Assembly: GCF_001619985.1 (NCBI RefSeq)
Contig: NW_017264199.1
Location: 1,302,001 to 1,366,000, forward strand
Source of the DNA: Xylona heveae TC161
Taxonomy: Eukaryota > Ascomycota > Xylonomycetes > Xylonales > Xylonaceae
DNA: 64,000 nt
Reading direction: 5' to 3'
Shown here in pieces: positions 22,236 to 35,556 of the stretch. The translations under genes were made by a program, and so were the position numbers. Numbering within the stretch: position 1 is the stretch's first letter; each line of letters starts with the position of its first letter. The notes under the pieces are model-generated. The model saw only the letters and a program-made list of their open reading frames with translations, had not been told where the DNA came from and made no database searches.

Positions 22236-25200
22236 GAGCTTTGATCTGTGCAAGCCAAGACGTGGTCCCCTCGGCCTTTCCGTTCATCCGGCCCGTCCCT
22301 GCAGCCAGACCACTCCAGGCGGTAATCCCGAGGTCATGATGCCTGCTGCCTCGCCACGTCGCCTTGGCGCAGCTACTCCGATACGCCTCTTGAATTGCAT
22401 CTTCCCAGAAGCTTCGGGCATGAGTGATTCGAATCGTTATTTACATACTCTGAACGTGGACAGGGCTTGGGTCAAGCTGATCAGCGCTATCAGACTATGG
22501 ATTTTCTTTCTCACTTTTGATCTGGATTAACGTAGTCCTTTTTTCCTATTTAAGCGTCCTGGCGTTGAGCCATTGAGATCGAGTTTCGCAATACTGTATG
22601 ATTAGATGGGGATCTCTAGGACGGGCCGCAGGACTCATCAAGGTGCCTTTGTTTGGAAGCGAGCATTCTCACTTTATGCAGTCACGTTTAAGCAGGGTCC
22701 AGCAACCTAATAATGTAGTAACAAGGTAGATACCCTGTACGTTATGGTCTGGTCAAGGGAACATAAAAGTGGGATTTAAGGAGTTTTTGCATTGCAATAC
22801 AGAATAGAGGGCACCAACCGTTTCATGCGCACCATCTGTCATAGTACTTTGTACCCATCAGTTAATTGCTATATTATGATCGACGCTACCAGGTCAGTGC
22901 TTTGACCGAACTCGAAAGTGACCATCGCCCCGTGTACGTTGTCCGTGAGCATTAGTCTTATGAGTTTGAATTGTATAAAGTCACAACTCGGCTTCATTCC
23001 AGAGACAGATACTGGTAGATTTCCTTCTCAAATATATTCTAACTCTCGTGTTTCTCGGTGGCCATTTTCTATCGCGGTCGACGCAATCTATATCCAGGAT
23101 GATGGCGGGAAGGGTTCTCGCCTCAACCTACGGAGTATGCACAGCGGTCCTCATGGCTGTCCGTGCGGGAGCTCTCTCTCTCTCTCTCTCCTCCAAACCC
23201 TTGAACAAGTACGAAGCTACGTACTCTGTACAAAAGGACAGATTAGAGAATTCCGTATGGAGGAAGAAGAGACAGACTCAGAAACCCGAAATGACCGAGG
23301 ACCCTCAAAAAACCGAAATGGGATATTGATCGGCAAAAGATCTTACGATTTTTGTTAACGATGCTGGCAGGCTGGTCCCTGTCATCGCCCTAAACCACCG
23401 CTGCCGAGAGAGACTATTGCAGAGTGTAATTTGCGAAACCTCCACCGAGCACCAGGGCACCCTTTTTCTCGAGCCCCACGGGACTTGGTGCTCCCCTTGG
23501 CCCTGTGAGTCTGTGACGGGGGTTCACGAAAAAAGGTACGAGGGGTGAGGGATGAGGTGCCAATTGGAGATTATCGAATTGAGCTTGGCATTCACGACAT
23601 TTTGTTGATGAGATCCACTGTCCACTCTGGAAGCAACGCGCATGGATTAAGTTAGAGAGGCGCGAAGAAGAAGAAGAACTGTCACGCGAGACACAACAAT
23701 TCCCAACGCCAAGGGCTTTCAGAACTATACGGAGTACTCTGAGTATTATTGTCAATTTCCAAGGGTACACTACCATACGATAAGACCACCTGCTCCAATA
23801 TTGAAAATGGCTGATTTGACAGATGATATAAAGCTACTCCGTAATTCAACGCGAATGAGCAAAAGGGTTTGGCGGGGCCTTTTTAACTCCCGTATTGGAT
23901 TACAAACTTGCCGCGGCACAAGGTTAGTGGATCAAATTGTGTCATGGCAATGGGATGAAATTTTTGGGTCCCGGCGGAATATTAAGCTTCTCGCCCTAGC
24001 GCAGGCATTTGTCCTCCACTATCGTCATATTCCCTTCGAGTCCCGAAATTTTGGCCGGCTTCCGTACCGCGGAAACGAAAAAAAATTCGAAGCCGAGCAT
24101 GACTGACAGGAGCGACCATTCTCAAAACTTCCTTTGTGATTGGATCAAAACGCTTTTCGTGCACCTGCCATTCGGTGCCTCCGGTTCCTCGCTTCAGAGT
24201 AGAAAAGTGTTTCTTTTAACACTCTCCCCAAAGGTGCCTTGGTGCCGAGGATTAATGGTTCGAGCATTGGGCTGAGTATTGTGTTTGTGGGGATCATCTT
24301 ACCATTGAAATTACTCGCGCTCAGGGGTTCATGCTCTGTGATTATAAATTTCGATCAGGATGATCTGCTGATGACGATCGCGTATGGGGAAAGACAATCC
24401 ATACTTTGTTTGTCCACATGAGTTTTACGTTGATTATTACTCTATCGCAACTGTTCCTGCACAGAATTCTTTGCTTGACGGCCACTCGACCACAGATGAA
24501 TTCTAAGACAGCGCCCCCTGGACCTAGGTTTGGAGGAGATGATTGTGCCCCATCTGATCAGATTTAACTTTACCGGCTCTGTGAAACCTGCATTGACCGA
24601 TACTGATGCCGTACAGATACTGCAATGGAACTGCAAGATAATCTCCTCATCGGTCATGGTCCGACGAAATGTCTCTTCATCACGCACCTTGACCGTTTGT
24701 GCTTGTGTTATCTTGCAACTGTACTTCCACACCATTTTCGCCTTTGCCTTTGCTCTTCTCTCTTAGCGAACCATTCGACTTGAAAGGGTTCCCGAAAAGC
24801 AGAGACGATTGCACGCGACGGGACTCTCGAGGGTCCTCCGATACAGAGAGGTATCCGCAGAGCGCTCCGCAAGTGATTGGCCGACAAAAAGCGGTTTAGG
24901 CCCAGGCACGAGAAACGGGTGGATAATAATGGTGATGGGATGGTCGAGCTGCCTTTTTGGAGCCAATGAGGGTGGGTCATTCCCCGCCAGGCAACCAGCC
25001 AGGAACAGAACCTGAAACCGAACCAAGTCGAGATAAACGGAGACTAAAAGGTGCCCTAAGCCGTGTGCTGTCACCGGTAACGTAGTGCGTGCTTTGCAAC
25101 CCACCTGGCCTCGGCGAGCTATCTCCAGGGGAGAGGGCCCCATCAGAGGACGAGCTTTGAGCAGGAAGACAAGGGAGAATTATCCAAAAAAGCGTCCAGG

Positions 25201-27044
25201 GGTCTACTCTACTACTCTCATGTGAGTTTAAGCGTACACCTTCTCGCGCCTTCCCTTGCGGTGCCTTTAGCCATGCTCATTTATCTTGCAACCTTGTCAT
25301 AAGTTATTCTTCCTTCTCGGTCTGGACGTTAAGGCCTCGGACAATTGTCCTACTTCAGCAATGACACATGTAGCTAAGAGTGCCTGGAATCATGGTGGTG
25401 ATGATGATGATGATGATGATGTGCTTTAAAAGCCACGAGACTTGATTGCCCCTGGCGATTGGTACGATGGCTGTGGGCACTGTTCTCCTTGCGCCATGGA
25501 AAGGACAATTTAAATGTTCAATCTATCTCTGTGACGGCTATACCCACATCGGGTCGTATCGCGAGCGCATCCTAGCAGTCATGCCAGTCCCTCTGCGCAG
25601 TGGGGACGGTTGCGTTCCATGGCACTTTGTGATCCCGCAGAGACAAAGAGACAAAAGAGACAAAGCCTCGCTTCGACGACCGTTGACTCTGCCATGTCCG
25701 GCCCTGCGACAGCAAGGGAATGGTGGCAACCCTATGATGACTATGATGAGGGGTGTGGGTTCCATGCTGCTGCGTCTCTGTAACGGACTTGCTACATTAT
25801 GGATCCAGGTGTGATTCATCAATTTCAACGTGCATCGGCCAGAAAAGTACAAGGTCATGGTAGTGGAAAGACAGTGTTTTACCTGCAATTGGACCCCAGG
25901 CTGGCTACGACTAACTTACGATTGCATTTGCCTTCCTTGTAGGAAAGCAAAAACACTTCTTCTTGGGCCATTATTTCCATGGCACCCAGATCCGTCGGCA
26001 TATCAAGTAATGATGAACTAATCCCCGCGTTAGAAGAAATGGCCCGTCTAACCCTTGTCCCCTTGTGCATAACGCCGTCGACCACCATCTTCTTGGACAA
26101 ATAATGAATGACTGGCCATTTAGTAGAGAGAAGTAGTACTATGTAGTTGGATCCGGTTCAATCTAAGCAAGCAGCCTACCTTTTAACATTTCCCACATTT
26201 TCAAAACCCCCCCTCCCTCTCTTATCCTCTCCTCCGACCGTCAGTACCATCTCTGAACATTTTCATCTCTCAAAGCCATCTGTCTGTTCAGCCTTGGTAA
26301 TTCGGCGCGAAGTCGCGTTTGTCTGCAGCCTGCCAATATTGAACCTGTTCGCCTCGGCCAAGACGGGGAGCACCCCCTTTGCGACGATACTCCTGAATTT
26401 GCTCGCACAATCAACTCCACCGAATATTTGCCCCATAACTCCACTCGTGGCTCGACATTGCTCTGCTAAATCGCCGCTTCATTTCGCCCACCGCTACGTT
26501 CTGCGCGCCTGAGAAGGTTTTTTGTGACACCTTTCTTTTCCGTCGCTCCAGTGGTGTGCCTTACTTTCACGGCTGAGTGCTTTGCGACGAGACCGAACCT
26601 TATGACAAGGACCCTGAATCGACGCGACCCATGAAAATCACTGTCAAACATATGAACACGCGATAATTACAAAATTCTCCTCGTTTCTCTAGCGCTAGGG
26701 GATTACTTTACGATCGACCTCGACGCGAGAGCGTTGACACCAAGGACCGAGAGCCGGCAGTTGGGGGGAGGTAGCCCGAATAGCTTCTTCCAGTTTTGGG
26801 TTCAAATAATCTCCTTGGAAACATTCTGCTTCCAATATCACTGCAGCTTTCATATCCTCTCGTGACCGGCTCAACTGAGCTCCAGCTCGCTCCAAGTACG
26901 GCCATTCCTGGGTGCTGCTGTGCCTGGAAGACGATTTTCGACGCAGGGCTAACGTCCGCTTCAGAGCGACTGGATAACGCGAAAGCCGAGTTACAACACC
27001 TTAATAGACGCGCCTCGGACCTATTTGACTAGATTCACTTCGCC
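22236..27044. other. 4.8-kb intergenic region between RRP6 and the Ras-GAP gene
   Basis: No open frame here resembles a known family or chains into a credible gene. The left end is RRP6 3' untranslated sequence. A CT run lies near 23172-23190 and a GAT/GGT microsatellite near 25392-25421. Three copies of the nonamer TACTCCGTA or its complement occur (23129, 23728, 23835). From about 26150 the plus strand becomes pyrimidine-rich and is probably the long leader of the Ras-GAP gene. I looked for multi-exon small genes and tRNA-like T-arms and found none. Confidence 0.55.
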
Positions 27045-29817
27045 ATGTCAGTGGCCACGATGCTTCACACGCCGTCGAGGGCGTCCACGTCCTCTTCGTC
27101 CTCGTTCATCCCAATCTCCCGCCAGAACACCATGGCTTCATCACACGATGGGCGTTCTGCGAGGCAATCAAAACGTCTCTCCGTCACTGCGCTTTATCTG
27201 TCCATGTCTAACAAGGAGAGAGATTTTGAAATCGAAGACGAGCTTGCACGAGGTGAGGAATGATCGTTTCAACACCTGAAGGATATCTACTGACAAGCTT
27301 GCAGCTCAGAAGAATCTGCGTGAGCTCAAATCGAAGATCTCCTCGCAGTCAAAGAAGAATTTTGTGCTCGAGAAAGACGTTCGTTACCTCGATTCACGCA
27401 TTGCACTACTCATCCAAAATCGCATGGCACTGGAAGAGGTCAGTTCGGCTTTGGCTTTTCATGTATACAGAATTCAGGCTAACTATCTATTTAGCAAAAT
27501 GAAGTGGCAAATCACCTCGACGAAGTCGAAATTCAGGAAGGCGACTTCCCGAACGATGATAAAACTCAAAAATACGGAAATCTTTTCTTCCTACTCCAAT
27601 CTGAGCCTAGACACATTGCTCATCTGTGTCGGCTAGTGACCATGGCAGAGATTGATTCTCTTCTACAAACGGTCATGTTCACCATCTACGGAAATCAGTA
27701 TGAGAGCCGTGAAGAACACCTTCTTTTGACCATGTTCCAAGTAAGTATACCCTCTCAATCTCGTCTCTCTCGCGGGTTTCCAATCCGGACAGCTTGAAAC
27801 AGAGCTCTGCATTTTGATTGGCATAGTCCCTATCGTAGCATAATTTCTAATGCGGCGATTGTAGTCTGTGCTCACCTACCAATTTGACAACACTCCCGAC
27901 TACTCTTCCCTACTCCGCGCGAACACGCCCGTATCCCGCATGATGACAACATACACGCGACGAGGCCCTGGTCAAAGTTACCTCAAGGTTGTACTGGCGA
28001 ATAGGATAAACACATTGATCGAAATGAAGGACATGGATTTAGAGATTAATCCTCTCAAAGTCTACGAGCGCATGATTGAGAAGATTGAGTCGAGCGGGGG
28101 AACGTTACCCCCCGACATGCCAAAGAGTGTTACCGCCGAGCAAGCGGCTGCGAATGAGCAGGTCCAGAAGCTCATCGAACCTCGCCTGTCTACGCTAATG
28201 GAGATTGCCAATGGATTTTTGACCACCATTATCGATGGCCTAGAAGAGACTCCGTACGGCATTCGATGGATTTGCAAACAGATTCGGAGTCTGTCCAAGA
28301 GGAAATATCCTGAAGCCCAGGATCAGGTCATCTGTACTCTCATTGGAGGTTTCTTTTTCCTCAGGTTCATTAATCCAGCTATTGTCACGCCCCGCTCATA
28401 CATGCTGATCGATGGCAACCCTGCTGAGCATCCGAGACGAGCACTGACATTGGTGAGTTTCCGACCTTTGCTTGCAATAGCATTTTAAAAAGTGCTTTAC
28501 ACTAACGGATTTTCAAAGATTGCCAAAATGCTTCAGAATATCGCAAATAAGCCGTCGTATGCAAAGGAACCATACATGGCAAAATTACAGCCCTTTATCC
28601 ACCAGAACAAGGAGCGCGTCAACAAGTTCCTGCTGGACTTGTGCGAGGTGCAAGACTTTTATGAGAGTCTAGAGATGGACAACTATGTTGCCTTGTCAAA
28701 GAAGGATCTCGAGTTGTCTATTACGCTGAACGAAGTATATTCTACGCACGCGCTCTTGGAGAAGCACAGCACAGAATTGGTAGGTTCTTCTCGATTATTA
28801 CAAGGAAAGATGCAGGGCTAATTTTTTTTTTTTTTTTTTTTTTCAAGGCCAAGGACGAGAGCTCACACCTGTACACTTTACTGAAAGAGCTTGGATCGGC
28901 GCCTCCACAGCTCCCTCGCAAAGAAAATCGTGCAATCAATTTGCCGCTCTTCAGTCGGTGGGAGACTGCGGTGGACGACTTGACGGCAGCTTTGGATATT
29001 ACTCAGGAAGAAGTGTTCTTTATGGAAGCCAAGGCCACATTTGTCAAGATTATGCGATTGTTGCCTCATAATTCGGTCGTAATGCGAAGGCCCCTTCGAC
29101 TGGATAGGATTGCTGAAGCAGCCGCGACAACGAGAAACGACTCGATGATGGTTCGAAAGGGCATCCGGTGCATGGAATTGCTCAGTCAATTACAAGAACT
29201 CGGAGTCGTCGACAAGTCCGATGGGTTCGGACTTTTGCGTGAGGAAATTGAGCAGGAATTGATGCACCTTGGATCTCTCAAAGAGAAGGCCCTCCGAGAG
29301 ACGGTAAAGCTGGACGAGGTGCTTCGAACGATTCGCGATCACAATGGGTATCTCGTGGGCCAACTCGAAACGTACAAGTCGTATCTCCACAACGTGCGCA
29401 GCCAATCAGAGGGGAAGCAACGCAAGCAGCAAAAGCATCAAGTCCTTGGACCTTACAAATTCACGCACCAGCAGCTTGAAAAGGAGGGAGTCATCCAAAA
29501 GAGCAACGTGCCCGAAAATCGTCGCGCCAACATCTTTTTCAACTTTACAAGCCCACTTCCTGGCACATTCGTCATCTCGCTTCACTACAAGGGTGAGTTC
29601 CTTTCTTACTCCGCATACCCTATTCTCAAATGCTGACGATTTTTTTTTGTAAATAGGACGTAATAAGGGCTTGCTTGAACTTGACTTGAAGCTTGATGAT
29701 TTGCTTGAGATGCAGAAAGCTGGTCAGGAAGATCTCGACCTGGAGTACGTTCAGATCAACGTAAACCGGGTTCTTGTCTTACTCAACAAGCGATTTTCTC
29801 GAAAGAAGGGGTGGTAA
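27045..29817 (+). CDS. Ras GTPase-activating protein with RasGAP C-terminal domain (Gap1/IQGAP-C type)
   Basis: Stimulates GTP hydrolysis by Ras and so turns Ras signalling off. Seven phase-consistent exons, 27045-27252, 27305-27438, 27495-27740, 27865-28452, 28519-28779, 28848-29592 and 29657-29817, give 780 residues. After a Ser-rich head and a coiled stretch come the RasGAP domain and the RasGAP_C domain, ending RFSRKKGW. In the RasGAP domain the arginine-finger region is near [15 protein letters not shown] and the [12 protein letters not shown] motif is intact. There is no calponin-homology or IQ region, so it matches fission-yeast Gap1-type proteins rather than full IQGAPs. The intron before exon 6 carries a 22-base T run. 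Conserved acceptors and all frames agree. Confidence 0.9.
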
Positions 29818-31422
29818 GCGTTGCACAAACACTGGGGGCGATGCGAAGCCAGCATCAGTATATTTGCGTAGGCCCCCAATCTCTGTGCATAATCGGGCCT
29901 CTACAATCTTTCAGTGATTCCCGCCAATACATATTCGGGTTGTTTTTTATTTCTACTCATGGGCATGCATTCAAAACGCCAAATGAATGTACGATTTGCG
30001 GGACAGGTGCTTATTGGTCATGGCAGGGCGGGAGTACAGTGGGATACCTCTTTTTAATTACCTTTTTTATTAATCTTCGGCACAGCATTTCTGCCCTGTA
30101 CTTTGACAGTCGCATTTGTTGGCGAGTCATCTCGTTTATTTATTTTATCCATCTCAAGGCTTTTCTCCTGGGGTGCGACAAGAGGTCTGGTTCTTTTCAT
30201 CATTTTCATCCTCTCGGTCTGAATGGCTTTCTGGGTCTGGCATGGCATGTTTGCCTCTTTCAAGTTCGATTCCCCTTGGCGATGTACGGGCTTTGCTCCG
30301 CTTCCAGCCTTTGTTCTCTTCGCTCCGGGCTGGCCTGGAAGGAAGATAAGAGAGCGGCGGTTTTCTGTTTGGCTAGTTATTTTTTCAGATTTGTTTTTCC
30401 ATTTCGTTTCCTCTCTTTTCTCTCTTCTTTCCTAGGGATCTTCCTGTTGAATTTCTTTTAATTGTTGTTTCGAAAGTGCTGGGAAGATTTACTATCTTGA
30501 TGAAACATGAAGTTTTCTTTTTATTGTGGGCAAGGTCGAAACATTTGAGCAAAAGCAGCTCGGAAGACATGGTAGGGTATTTAGACGCGGGTGAGCACTC
30601 GCGGGTAATATGGCTTAATTTGATACCATGGTAGCGTTTGTTATTTGATCTCGCATTAAGCTATCGCGCAGTCACAATTTAATCAATTAAATTAAAGAAT
30701 AAGGGTGGAATTCGTTGTGATCTTGTCTGGCCTCTTGTCTCAGAGTCACGACTGGAATGTCTGTCTGCTTGATAGCACGTTATTCCAAGCTAGTTGTGTC
30801 AGAAGGTATTGAGCATTTCAATTTGAGCTGGTCTGACGCCATGGCCATGACAGATGGAGTCATCTGTGTGGAACAAATAGGGTGTTAGATCACGCAAACC
30901 AATGAGATACAAATCATGTAAATGATGCTGGATGAATGTAGGATATAACAGTATTCGCATCAAGGGAATGTAAAATGCAAAGAAAAGCAAGAGGAGTCAA
31001 TTGTAGTCGCTGTGTATGTGTCCATTGAGGGAATGGATTGAGGTTGTTGGGTCTAAACCATCTGGGGAATCCTCTGTGTCGGTCACGCTACGGAGCTGCA
31101 GCCTGCGACTCATTCCCTGCCGTACTTCCCTCAAAGGTGTCCCATCTGTCTTGGCCGTTTGACTCAATCTTATTCACCTCCGACCTCTCTCTCTCTCTCT
31201 CTCTCTTCCCAACCTCTTCCTTGGCACATTTCAACTTTCCATTTTACTTTCCAATCGTCATCAGCTCGACCTGAGTTTGCGAATAATAGCCGCCAGGAAC
31301 TTACAATCCCTACATTTATATATCTTATTTTGAGTCACTTCACTCGACTGTGCTGTCCGCCACTAATTCATCGTCCCTCCTCAACTGCATACTACGTCGG
31401 GATATTCTTATCGAACCTTGAC
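29818..31422. other. Intergenic region downstream of the Ras-GAP gene
   Basis: About 1.6 kb, T-rich on the plus strand, with the Ras-GAP 3' untranslated region at the left. A CT run at about 31183-31204 lies in the pyrimidine-rich leader of the next gene. Open frames such as 29811-30461 are hydrophobic only because of T-richness and have no family resemblance. Confidence 0.55.
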
Positions 31423-32415
31423 ATGTCCGAATCTATCGCTATCCCCAAACCAAAGGGAGCTCGCCTCGGCGCGGCCGGCCAGGGCGTGAGCGCTTCTTCG
31501 TCGTCGTCATCGGCCTCATCTCCATCAAATTTCGCTGCACATCTACAGGGCTCGCCGACCTTTTCTCCATCATCCACCGCGTCAAGCTCGCCACTTACCA
31601 GACCATATCACGATCGGAGACCGTCTTTACTGAGTGAGTGACATACTTGTTGATTTCCTTATCAGTTGGGGTGATGGCACAATGCGGCTTGTTCTCAGCT
31701 ATTGCGCTTTCGCATACTGTCATTCATATCTACAACAATTGTTCCCGCTATGCCTTACTCCCTCCTTTCTCCCTATTGTTTTCGATCTACTCAAGCTCCT
31801 TGGCTGGACTTTGGAGCTGCATTCATTGCTTTCCCCGCCTCGGAGGGTGACTATCGCCGCCTCACGATAACGCTTCGGATATTGCCGAGGTTGTGGACCC
31901 GGTGTCTGAACTTAGCCTTGGGCCCGTTCAATTGATGTCTCATTTATTGCTGCTTCATTTCGCCTGATCGGAAGGTTATCTCTGGCTGATTATATGATCC
32001 AGGTTCGTCCATTTCCAAGTCGGAGCATACTGTTATTGATGTTGGACATCCGGGTGGTCCTCCTCGGCTGGTGAGTTCGCAACGCTGAGCCCAAACTCCC
32101 CTGCCCTGCCGGCAATGCTCGCTCGGCGCGGGACTAGTGGGTGAGCTCGTCTCCACGGGTAGATCGGCTGATAGGGAAAATAGATAACCTGCGTTAAGGC
32201 GTCGCAAGGATTCGACTGGAATCAGGGTACGTCTCTTTCCTTTTGCCCTTTAAGGGTATCTTATGTTTGAATCTTTTAAAATTGACAATGTCATAGACAT
32301 CTTTCTGCCTGCCTACGCAGACTATGAATCTTCGGCGTCGCTCGAGCATAGACGCGATCCCGTCCACGATATTGTCCTGACCGATGCCGAGATGCAGTCA
32401 ATTTTGCCACAATAA
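31423..32415 (+). CDS. Small conserved-looking fungal protein of unknown function, 146 residues
   Basis: Four exons, 31423-31633, 32003-32070, 32184-32226 and 32297-32415, are phase-consistent and code 146 residues. The first half is Ser-rich and low complexity. The second half is ordered and looks conserved: SEHTVIDVGHPGGPPRL, then GFDWNQDIFLPAY, and a final DIVLTDAEMQSILPQ. The short GxxWNQDIFLP and LTDxE motifs seem familiar from unnamed fungal proteins, but I know of no assigned function. The first intron (369 nt) is long for this window, and stretches inside it read like coding sequence (DIAEVVDPVSELSLGPV), so a skipped exon is possible. No signal peptide or membrane segment. Confidence 0.7.
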
Positions 32416-33361
32416 TTTGTTGTGTCTTCTTGTTGTTTGCTTTGGGTGCGCGACTGAGAATTTTGGAGCGTTGTATAATGCGCGGTTGGGGCGATGCAAG
32501 GGTCGGCGCTGTTGTCGTTCCATGTCTGTCGCTTTCAAGGAGTCGTCTGCGTCTTTTGATTGACTTATGGTTTCTACGAATCTGGCGCAAGCATAGACTG
32601 GCGGGGTTCGTTTGGTTGTTATGATGCTATTCTTTTAGATTTATACGTCTTATGTTGGAAGCGCAAGGATATCCTATCACTGTTCACCCTGGTTATTGTT
32701 TCTCTCGTTTGCCTTTGAGGCTTTTCGTCTTCTTTTCTCCTCTTTTCTTACGTTATAGTTTGTCCACTAGGCGTTTGCCATGCTTTGAGGCTATTGTCTC
32801 TTATTTTCTTATGTGTAATATCTATTCATCATATACATGCAACGACCGAGGAGCCTTATATTTACACTAACCAGTGCAGTTCAAAATCTTGTATTTATTT
32901 AGCTGTAATCGCCAGTAATGTCACAATCATTGTTTAATAAATCTACGCTCAATTTTCCGTTTGAGCACTTTTCATATGCCCTCCACTCCGTACTCCAGTA
33001 CTCCGTACTCCGTATCCAAGTCCGCGACACCCCTGTCGGACTTTGTCCCTGGAAATCCCCCGGGATCCCCACGCCAAGCTTATCATCGGAACTTGCCGCT
33101 GTCAGCACGAGCGTGTCGCGCGTACTCCGTACTCTGGTAACGAAGCAACAAACCGAACCAAAACACCAACACCAAACACAACCAGTCCTACTCAACAGTC
33201 GCATCATACGCAGCTATACGACCTATTGAAACAGCACAACAACGACAGCGGCATACATTAACATTACGCACGAGATACAAGATACGTACCCGCAACACCT
33301 AATTCGCACATCGACATACCAACATACACATACCCATACCCATACGCATATAGCGGCCGCA
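32416..33361. other. Intergenic region before MIS14
   Basis: Left part is T-rich 3' untranslated sequence. The right part holds three exact TACTCCGTA copies (32999, 33006, 33123; listed separately) and an A/C-rich leader with CATAC and ACCCATA repeats directly before the MIS14 start. No gene seen. Confidence 0.6.
32999..33131. repeat. Cluster of the nonamer TACTCCGTA
   Basis: Exact copies start at 32999, 33006 (overlapping the first) and 33123, with an eight-base partial copy just upstream. The same nonamer or its complement occurs at 23129, 23728, 23835 and 41731, always outside exons. By chance about half a copy would be expected in 64 kb counting both strands. Confidence 0.6.
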
Positions 33362-34879
33362 ATGGACGCCCCGCCCGCGCACCGCAAAATCGAACTCCAG
33401 TCCCCCGCGGACATGCTCTACCTTGTCGCCAACGCGCGGACGGCGGCTCGCGAGAAGCTCGATCTGCATTTCCCGCCCGCCGCGGCGCCGCCCACGGGCG
33501 AGCCGGATGCGCTGAGAAGTAGGGTGGAGGAATTAGTTGATGGGGTATGTTGCATATTTGCAGTGTTTTTGTGGCCGCTTTTATTTCCCTCGAGGGTTAT
33601 TTTGCATGTTATTTTCAAGAGTGTTTTTATTTGCAGTGTTTTTGTTTGCAGAGTGTTTTGTGCAGCCGCTTTTGATTCCTCGAGGATCATTTCGGGAGAA
33701 CAGATTTGGATCCATAAGCCCGCGCGCAATACGTGATACGAGATCCTGGACGGGGAATCAAAGGCGGCTGCAGGGCGCTGTCAAGATACGAACATGGAAA
33801 CACATATGAATCAAACATACAAACACAGACATACAAACACAAACACGCATACATCAAATAATCACTAACGATGAAACAGTACATCCTTCAGACTTTTGGC
33901 CTGGCAAAAAGCAACATTAGCATCAACGGCATGGACGTGGACTCGTCGCCCGAACTCGCAGGCCTATGGACAGGCAACGGAACGGGCAACGGCCCAGAAG
34001 GAAGAGAAATTGAGGGTATGCAAAATATCCCTCGTCCTTTATCACTTGTTCCAGATCTTGCTCTTTCTAATGGGAGATGAACAACACTCCGTGACCTCTT
34101 CTACATCTTTGCTGAAACGAGAAAAACAACACTCCCTGACCTCTTCTACATCTTGCTAAGACGAGAAAAAATCAGAATACGAACCATTCGACACCCGTCT
34201 TTCGTCTCGGTTACAATCTCTCTCTGCCGCGCTCGAGCGCGAAACCCTCGCCCTCGCCGCCCTGCGTCGCGAAGCCCCTGCCCGCGCAGCAGCCGCATAT
34301 CTCGACGCCGAGCGCAAAGCACAAGAAGAAGACGACCTCTACGAGGCTTGTCTGAACGATGCTACATCAGGCAGTCGCCAGTTAAATAAGTCAAACGGGA
34401 CGAAGACAAATGCACGGAATGGCCGGAGCAACACAGCCGCCGGAGACGGAGACGGTAACGGAGACGTGGAAATGACCGGCACCGGCACCGGCCTTAGCAC
34501 TGATGAAAACGAACATACACCTTCATCTAATGGCACGACAATATCAGACATCAAACGTGCTCTCAATATAAATAGTCGGAAACGCCCGATTGACTTGTTC
34601 GACATGTATCTCGACAATGAGAACAATAATAATGGCGAGTCCCGAGCTCGGCGAAGACATGTACGAGAAGGCGCAGAAGCGGAAGAACATGATCCCGAGC
34701 GGATCGCGGCGCAGAAACAAGCGTGGGATCGAGAAAGTAATCTGCGCATCCAGGAAATGGCGCGCATGTATGAGCGTGCGCTCGGCACGTTGGTTGCGGA
34801 AAAGGGTAAAGTCACGGGCACAGTGGCGCGGTGTGAACGTGCCCGCCGAGCGGGGGAGTATGTTGATGGGATGAAGTAG
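33362..34879 (+). CDS. mis14: Kinetochore Mis12/MIND complex subunit Mis14 (Nsl1)
   Basis: Subunit of the MIND complex that links the inner centromere to the Ndc80 microtubule-binding complex. Exons 33362-33544, 33880-34015 and 34176-34879 are phase-consistent and give 340 residues, long for the family. The N-terminal HRKIELQSPADMLYL and the segment EKLDLHFPP are the family signature. The helical core continues through FDTRLSSRLQSLSAALERE and LRREAPARAAAAYL. A disordered Asn/Gly/Thr-rich insert (about residues 170-215) lengthens the protein before a basic, charged C terminus (IQEMARMYERALGTL). Both introns are longer than usual here; the second contains a tandem duplication. Confidence 0.85.
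34081..34169 (+). repeat. 45-bp tandem duplication in MIS14 intron 2
   Basis: Unit one (34081-34125) and unit two (34126-34169) both begin ACAACACTCC and run through GACCTCTTCTACATCTT to GAGAAAA, differing at a handful of positions. Each unit contains its own branch-like GCTGA or GCTAA motif. The copy next to the exon supplies the acceptor used in my model (TCAG at 34172-34175). Confidence 0.8.
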
Positions 34880-35498
34880 CGGCCGCCGGGGGGTTGGGCG
34901 GGGGAGGGGGGGAGGAGAGGGAGGGCGGGTAGGGGAGGGGAGCCTTAATTTTCTTCGCTCTCTTCCTTTTCCCTTGTAATTTTTTTTTCTTCTCTTTTTC
35001 TTTTTCATCTCATTTTCTCCTCCTTCTCTCAACTTATTCCTCGGACCTCCTTTCCCGCTTCTTCTTTTTGTTTTATATATCCTGTTTATGTCTTTTTCAT
35101 TTTCATTTTACATTCCTTGTCTTTGTCTCTTCCTTTTCATTCTACGTCTTCCCGTCTTTTACTTTCCTTGCCTTTCCTTTTCCTTTTGTATACGCGGACA
35201 TTTCATGCATGATACGGTCGTATTGCGTCTTGCGTATTACATATTGGCATGGGATGTGATCATGTGAATCGTGATCCTATGGCAGTTTTCTTCGCATGGG
35301 GGCGGCGTTGGCGTGGGCGCGGCGTTTGATTTGCATCTTGCATCTTGTATCTCAAGTCTCTGTCTCATAAACTATACCTCATGGCTCTTGCTTCTGTTGT
35401 GCTATCCTACAATTCCGCAATCCTGCAACTCCACAGCCCTGAAACTGCAAATACCCTGACTCTGTGATTTCGAGAATCTGGGTCTGTGACGTTAACAC

Positions 35499-35503
35499 TC
35501 ACC

Positions 35504-35556
<53 letters not shown>
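35499..35556. repeat. (CAC)n/(CAT)n microsatellite
   Basis: About seven CAC-type triplets pass directly into about a dozen CAT triplets. Confidence 0.9.

Noticed and set aside
29811-30461. 216-codon Phe/Leu-rich frame after the Ras-GAP gene
   Set aside because: Composition follows the T-rich 3' untranslated region; no signal for a membrane protein family.
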